A stretch of 8,022 nucleotides of DNA from Actinomycetes bacterium (GTDB taxonomy: Bacteria > Actinomycetota > Acidimicrobiia > Acidimicrobiales > Palsa-688). Location: NCBI GenBank assembly GCA_021816565.1, contig JAKAXN010000201.1, positions 1-8,022 on the forward strand, in the 5' to 3' direction. Shown in pieces: positions 5,747-8,022 of this stretch (positions are counted from its first letter, which is position 1; each line of letters begins with the position of its first letter). The notes below the pieces were generated by a model, which worked only from the letters and a program-made list of their open reading frames with translations, was not told the DNA's origin and searched no databases. A program made the position numbers and the translations under genes.

Positions 5747-6118
5747 TCACCCGGCCATCAACTCCCCGACCAGGTCCAGCAGCTCCATCGGAGCGAACGG
5801 CTTGGTCATGAACGCGTCCGCCCCGGCCAGCCGGGCCTCGGCCTCCAGCTTGGGGTCGTCGCGCGCAGTGAGGATGACCACCTTCACCTTGTCGTGCTCG
5901 AGGCGCCGGCACACCTCCACCCCGTCGAGGCCCGGCATCATCACGTCGAGCACCACGACCGAGGGCTTGGCCTGCGAAGCCAGTTCGAGCGCGGTCGCTC
6001 CGTCGCGGGCCTCGGCCACCTCGAACTCATCAGCTTCCAATACGGCGCGGACGAGCCTACGGATCATCTCGTCGTCGTCGACCACCAGGACCAGGCGGGG
6101 CTTCGCCTCCGCGCTCAC
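5747..6118 (-). CDS. Stand-alone response regulator receiver (CheY-like)
   Basis: The 123-residue product is a single receiver domain with no output domain. Acidic residues D14-D15-D16 form the metal-binding pocket, D58 in V-V-V-L-D-V-M-M-P-G is the phospho-acceptor, T84 in I-L-T-A-R the switch threonine, and K106 in M-T-K-P-F the conserved lysine, so phosphorylation should work. No histidine kinase is in the window. Such proteins act by docking to a partner or as phosphorelay intermediates. Its GTG start (6116-6118) overlaps the rsiG TGA by 4 nt with no ribosome binding site of its own, so translation is probably coupled to rsiG. That makes RsiG or the next-gene XRE regulator candidate partners, but this is inference from position alone. 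Confidence 0.94.
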   Translation of the reverse strand: MSAEAKPRLVLVVDDDEMIRRLVRAVLEADEFEVAEARDGATALELASQAKPSVVVLDVMMPGLDGVEVCRRLEHDKVKVVILTARDDPKLEAEARLAGADAFMTKPFAPMELLDLVGELMAG

Positions 6119-6642
6119 GGCAACAGGCTGTCGACCGTGGCCTCGCCGGTGCGGTACCGCCGGACGATCTCATCCTGCAGGCGGTCCAGGACATCGAGCA
6201 CGGACCGCCGCTGCGTCGAAAGGGAGCGCTCGAAGGCCGTGAGCCCCTCCGCACCCCGCCGCAGCTCCTCTTCGCTCAGTTCGGACAACTCGCCCAGACG
6301 GGCCGCGGGCAGGATCTCCTCCAACCGCTTCTCCAGCTCCGGGTCCATCTCCCCCGGGGCCATGAGGGTCGGCAGGCGACCCAGGCCGGGGGCGTGCACG
6401 TTGCCGCTCAAGATGGTGGGCAGCTCCTCGACCAGCTCAGCCAGCTCGGCCCGCTCGCCGTGGCTGCGGTGGGTCTGCTCGGCCGCCACGATGTCCAGAC
6501 GGCCCTGGACGATCCGGCGCAGGTACGACAGTCCGGTCTCGGCTTCGGTCGCCTCGGCGCGCCGGGCCCGGACCTCCTGGAGGGTCCATCCCTCGAGGCC
6601 GTCGAGGTAGGCGGGATCGGTCACGTCGGAGAGTTGAACCAC
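6115..6642 (-). CDS. rsiG: RsiG-like anti-sigma factor with two c-di-GMP-binding motifs (AmfC / aerial mycelium formation family)
   Basis: In Streptomyces, RsiG sequesters the sigma factor WhiG when it is bound to c-di-GMP. It is an antiparallel coiled coil whose helices each carry E-X3-S-X2-R-X3-Q-X3-D. This 175-residue protein has a perfect copy in the first helix: E35, S39, R42, Q46, D50. A second copy lies in the C-terminal helix: E138, S142, R145, L149, D153, with Leu replacing Gln. The linker, residues about 75-110, is Pro/Gly-containing; residues 110-130 are charged helix. Two copies in one chain match the Streptomyces monomer rather than the single-motif homodimer described from Rubrobacter. 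The GTG start at 6640-6642 has no ribosome binding site; TAGCCT nine bases upstream suggests a leaderless or near-leaderless transcript. It overlaps the receiver gene by 4 nt. No sigma factor gene is in the window, so the partner is inferred. The motif match is strong. Confidence 0.85.
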   Translation of the reverse strand: MVQLSDVTDPAYLDGLEGWTLQEVRARRAEATEAETGLSYLRRIVQGRLDIVAAEQTHRSHGERAELAELVEELPTILSGNVHAPGLGRLPTLMAPGEMDPELEKRLEEILPAARLGELSELSEEELRRGAEGLTAFERSLSTQRRSVLDVLDRLQDEIVRRYRTGEATVDSLLP

Positions 6643-6651
6643 CGGGAGTGG

Positions 6652-6657
6652 AGGCTA
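6652..6657 (-). promoter_or_regulatory. Candidate -10 element upstream of rsiG
   Basis: On the minus strand TAGCCT ends nine bases before the GTG of rsiG and fits TANNNT. The rsiG start lacks a Shine-Dalgarno sequence, and the 41-nt gap after the membrane-protein gene leaves room for a promoter. No good -35 is visible. It could start an rsiG-receiver-XRE-mshA transcript, but the call rests on position and one hexamer. Confidence 0.22.
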
Positions 6658-6683
6658 CCGCAACCCCGACAGCGAGGTCGCCT

Positions 6684-7727
6684 TCAGTGGTACCCGATGA
6701 CCGCCAGCGAGATCACCCAGGCCGGCGCGGCCAGGGTCAGGGAGTCGAGCCGCCGCAGCGCCGGGTAGCGGGCCCCGCCCACCGCCCGGTCGCACAGCCA
6801 CACACCGGCCGCCGCCGCGGCGCCCACCACGGCGAACACCGCCCAGGGCCGCGTCCCGGAGAAAGGCGGGTTCATCATGGCGGCCACGAACACGGCGACC
6901 ACCGCCACGCTGACCAGGCCGAACACCACCCCCACCGTCCCACCCGAGGCCGTGTGCGCATCGCCCATCATGAACGCCCCGGCGTCGAAGGCCAGGGTGG
7001 CAGCCAGCAGGGCCAGCGCTCCGCTCGGGCCCTGGTGGCGGGCCAGCACCACCGACATGGCGGCCAGCGCAGGTCCCACCCCTACGACCACCCGGGAGGC
7101 CACCGGACCCAACCGGCCCGGCGGTGCGCCAGGCCCTCCTCCGGCCGCCACCGGGCCGCCCACGGCCAGCACCACGGCCGTCAGCACCGCGACGCCGGCC
7201 ACAGCTGGGACCGGGCCGGCCAGAGCCGCCACCGGGACGGCGACGGCACCCACCGCGGCGGTGACGCCCAGAGCCGAGATACCGCCCCGGCGCCGGGCCC
7301 GGTTCCCGCCGGGCCGGCCCGCCTCCAGGGCCCTGACCCCCGAAGCGGCCGCCAGCACGGCCACGGGGACCAGCACCACCACCGTGGCGACGGCCGCCGC
7401 GCCGACCGCCCCGAGCACCAACACCGTCCAGGCCATCCCGCCCACCACGGTCACCGCGGCCCGCCGGGGTCGCCGTTCCGCCCTCCGGTTCCGGGTCCCG
7501 GTCCCCCGCTCAGCGCTCCGGGCCTGCCGGACGTCGTCGGCCCGCTGACCGCTGCGGGCCCGGGCCCCCTGACCGGTGCGGGTCCGGGCCCGTTGACCAC
7601 CGCCGGCCCGCTGACCGCCGCGGGCCGCCTGGCCGCCGCGGGCCGCCTGGCCGCCAGCCGCCCGGCGCGACGAACCCACGGTCGGCCGCCCCCTGCCCGA
7701 CGCCGGGCCGCCGGCGGCCGCCGACAC
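6684..7727 (-). CDS. Polytopic membrane protein, divergent CdsA-like C-terminus, basic repeat-rich N-terminal tail
   Basis: I do not recognise this 347-residue protein with certainty. Residues 1-90 are Arg/Gly/Gln/Ala-rich, strongly basic, repetitive and probably cytoplasmic and disordered. The rest holds about eight or nine hydrophobic segments (roughly residues 91-112, 113-129, 148-166, 172-190, 208-229, 236-253, 262-284, 294-312, 331-345). The pattern F-D-A-G-A-F followed by a Gly-rich helix and the ending L-R-R-L-D-S-L-T-L-A-A-P resemble phosphatidate cytidylyltransferase (CdsA), where D-T-G-A-Y and L-D-R-x-D-S-L occupy these places. The K-R/K-D/P-G-H-G-G part of the CdsA signature is absent and one Asp of D-R-x-D is Arg, so it is probably not an active CTP:phosphatidate enzyme. 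The GTG at 7725-7727 is chosen because GGGAGG lies 9 nt upstream; an open frame upstream to 7820 overlaps moaD and is not needed. It begins 5 nt after moaD. Confidence 0.72.
   Translation of the reverse strand: MSAAAGGPASGRGRPTVGSSRRAAGGQAARGGQAARGGQRAGGGQRARTRTGQGARARSGQRADDVRQARSAERGTGTRNRRAERRPRRAAVTVVGGMAWTVLVLGAVGAAAVATVVVLVPVAVLAAASGVRALEAGRPGGNRARRRGGISALGVTAAVGAVAVPVAALAGPVPAVAGVAVLTAVVLAVGGPVAAGGGPGAPPGRLGPVASRVVVGVGPALAAMSVVLARHQGPSGALALLAATLAFDAGAFMMGDAHTASGGTVGVVFGLVSVAVVAVFVAAMMNPPFSGTRPWAVFAVVGAAAAAGVWLCDRAVGGARYPALRRLDSLTLAAPAWVISLAVIGYH
7545..7664 (-). repeat. Tandem 18/24-bp repeats encoding Gly-Gln-Arg/Ala units
   Basis: About six imperfect units start with CTGACC, TTGACC or CTGGCC on the plus strand, at 7545, 7569, 7593, 7611, 7629 and 7647. 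The first two are 24 bp and the rest 18 bp; the units at 7611 and 7629 differ at a single base. All lengths are multiples of three, so copy-number change would keep the reading frame. On the minus strand they encode G-G-Q-A-A-R, G-G-Q-R-A-G and similar units in the cytoplasmic tail of the membrane protein. Confidence 0.75.
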
Positions 7728-7732
7728 CGCCT

Positions 7733-7972
7733 TCAACCTCCCGAAACCGGCGGGAGGACCGCCACTTCGTCGCCCCTGCGGAGGGCTTCGGGGCCGCGGA
7801 CCGGCTCCCCGTTGACCCACACCCGGGACCGGTCGAGGACGGCCCCGAAGTCGTCACCGAAGCGGCGGCGGGCCTCCGCCAGCACCTCGGCGACGCTGGC
7901 CGCCTCCATGTCACAACGCGAGCACCCCGCCGCTTCCCGGGCGGCGGCGAAGAGGAGCAGCGTCACCTGCAC
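7733..7972 (-). CDS. moaD: MoaD-type molybdopterin synthase sulfur carrier (ubiquitin-like)
   Basis: MoaD carries sulfur as a C-terminal thiocarboxylate and, with MoaE, converts cyclic pyranopterin monophosphate to molybdopterin. The 79-residue product is of normal length. It opens with the beta strand V-T-L-L-L-F-A-A-A-R-E-A-A-G, has V-W-V-N-G-E-P-V near residues 51-58 and G-D-E-V-A-V-L-P-P-V-S-G-G at the end, with the required C-terminal Gly-Gly at 78-79. The L-P-P-V-S-G-G ending favours MoaD over ThiS, though other small sulfur carriers of this fold cannot be excluded. The start is GTG 7970-7972; no clear ribosome binding site is seen. No other molybdenum-cofactor gene is in the window. 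The membrane-protein gene begins 5 nt after its stop, so the two are probably cotranscribed. Confidence 0.88.
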   Translation of the reverse strand: MQVTLLLFAAAREAAGCSRCDMEAASVAEVLAEARRRFGDDFGAVLDRSRVWVNGEPVRGPEALRRGDEVAVLPPVSGG

Positions 7973-8022
7973 CGGCGCGCCGGCTCGGGGACGCCCGTCG
8001 GGGGCGCCCGCAGCAGGACCGG
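7963..8022 (-). other. Possible 3' tail of an upstream gene, cut by the window edge
   Basis: One minus-strand frame is open from the window edge to a TGA at 7963-7965 and would overlap the moaD start by 10 nt, like other tight junctions here. The 19 visible codons (ending P-E-P-A-R-R-C-R) are too few and too low in complexity to identify a family. It may equally be non-coding DNA before moaD. Confidence 0.2.

Noticed and set aside
7728..7820. Extension of the membrane protein upstream into moaD
   Set aside because: It would overlap moaD by nearly 90 bases, and the GTG at 7725-7727 has a well-spaced GGGAGG.

Overview
The window is GC-rich, gene-dense DNA that looks like an actinomycete (Actinomycetota) chromosome. 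Supporting this are a mycothiol glycosyltransferase (MshA), a Rex/sirohaem/HemA block, an RsiG-type anti-sigma factor and frequent GTG starts. MshA, ProC with a small excisionase-like protein, and HemA occur together in the same broad order in Mycobacterium tuberculosis. The low similarity of several products to mycobacterial or streptomycete proteins suggests a deeper lineage, possibly Acidimicrobiia, but this is a guess. Every convincing gene is on the minus strand, so transcription runs from right to left. I saw no tRNA, rRNA, CRISPR array, insertion sequence or integrase.

Right part (about 7972 down to 5194, continuing into mshA). The order is moaD (molybdopterin sulfur carrier), a polytopic membrane protein with an Arg/Gly/Gln repeat tail, rsiG (c-di-GMP-dependent anti-sigma factor of the WhiG type), a stand-alone CheY-like receiver overlapping rsiG by 4 nt, an XRE-family regulator, and mshA. 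From rsiG to mshA the genes overlap or lie 5-34 nt apart, so they look like one operon. It would place signalling proteins ahead of the first enzyme of mycothiol synthesis.

Middle (3880 to 2516). About 230 bases of non-coding DNA hold several GC-rich inverted repeats. These separate mshA from proC (pyrroline-5-carboxylate reductase). A small excisionase-like HTH gene follows proC and has a recognisable promoter and ribosome binding site of its own.

Left part (2519 to 1). A SAM hydroxide adenosyltransferase-like gene appears to start at a CTG overlapping the stop of the HTH gene. It is followed by rex (NADH/NAD+-sensing repressor), a precorrin-2 dehydrogenase/sirohydrochlorin ferrochelatase, and the first 150 codons of hemA (glutamyl-tRNA reductase), which runs off the window. 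This is a tetrapyrrole operon headed by a redox sensor.

Most genes are recognisable housekeeping or regulatory families. The points most worth following are the RsiG homologue with two c-di-GMP motifs coupled to a receiver, the CTG start and missing histidine in the SAM hydrolase-like protein, the divergent CdsA-like membrane protein, and apparent leaderless starts.
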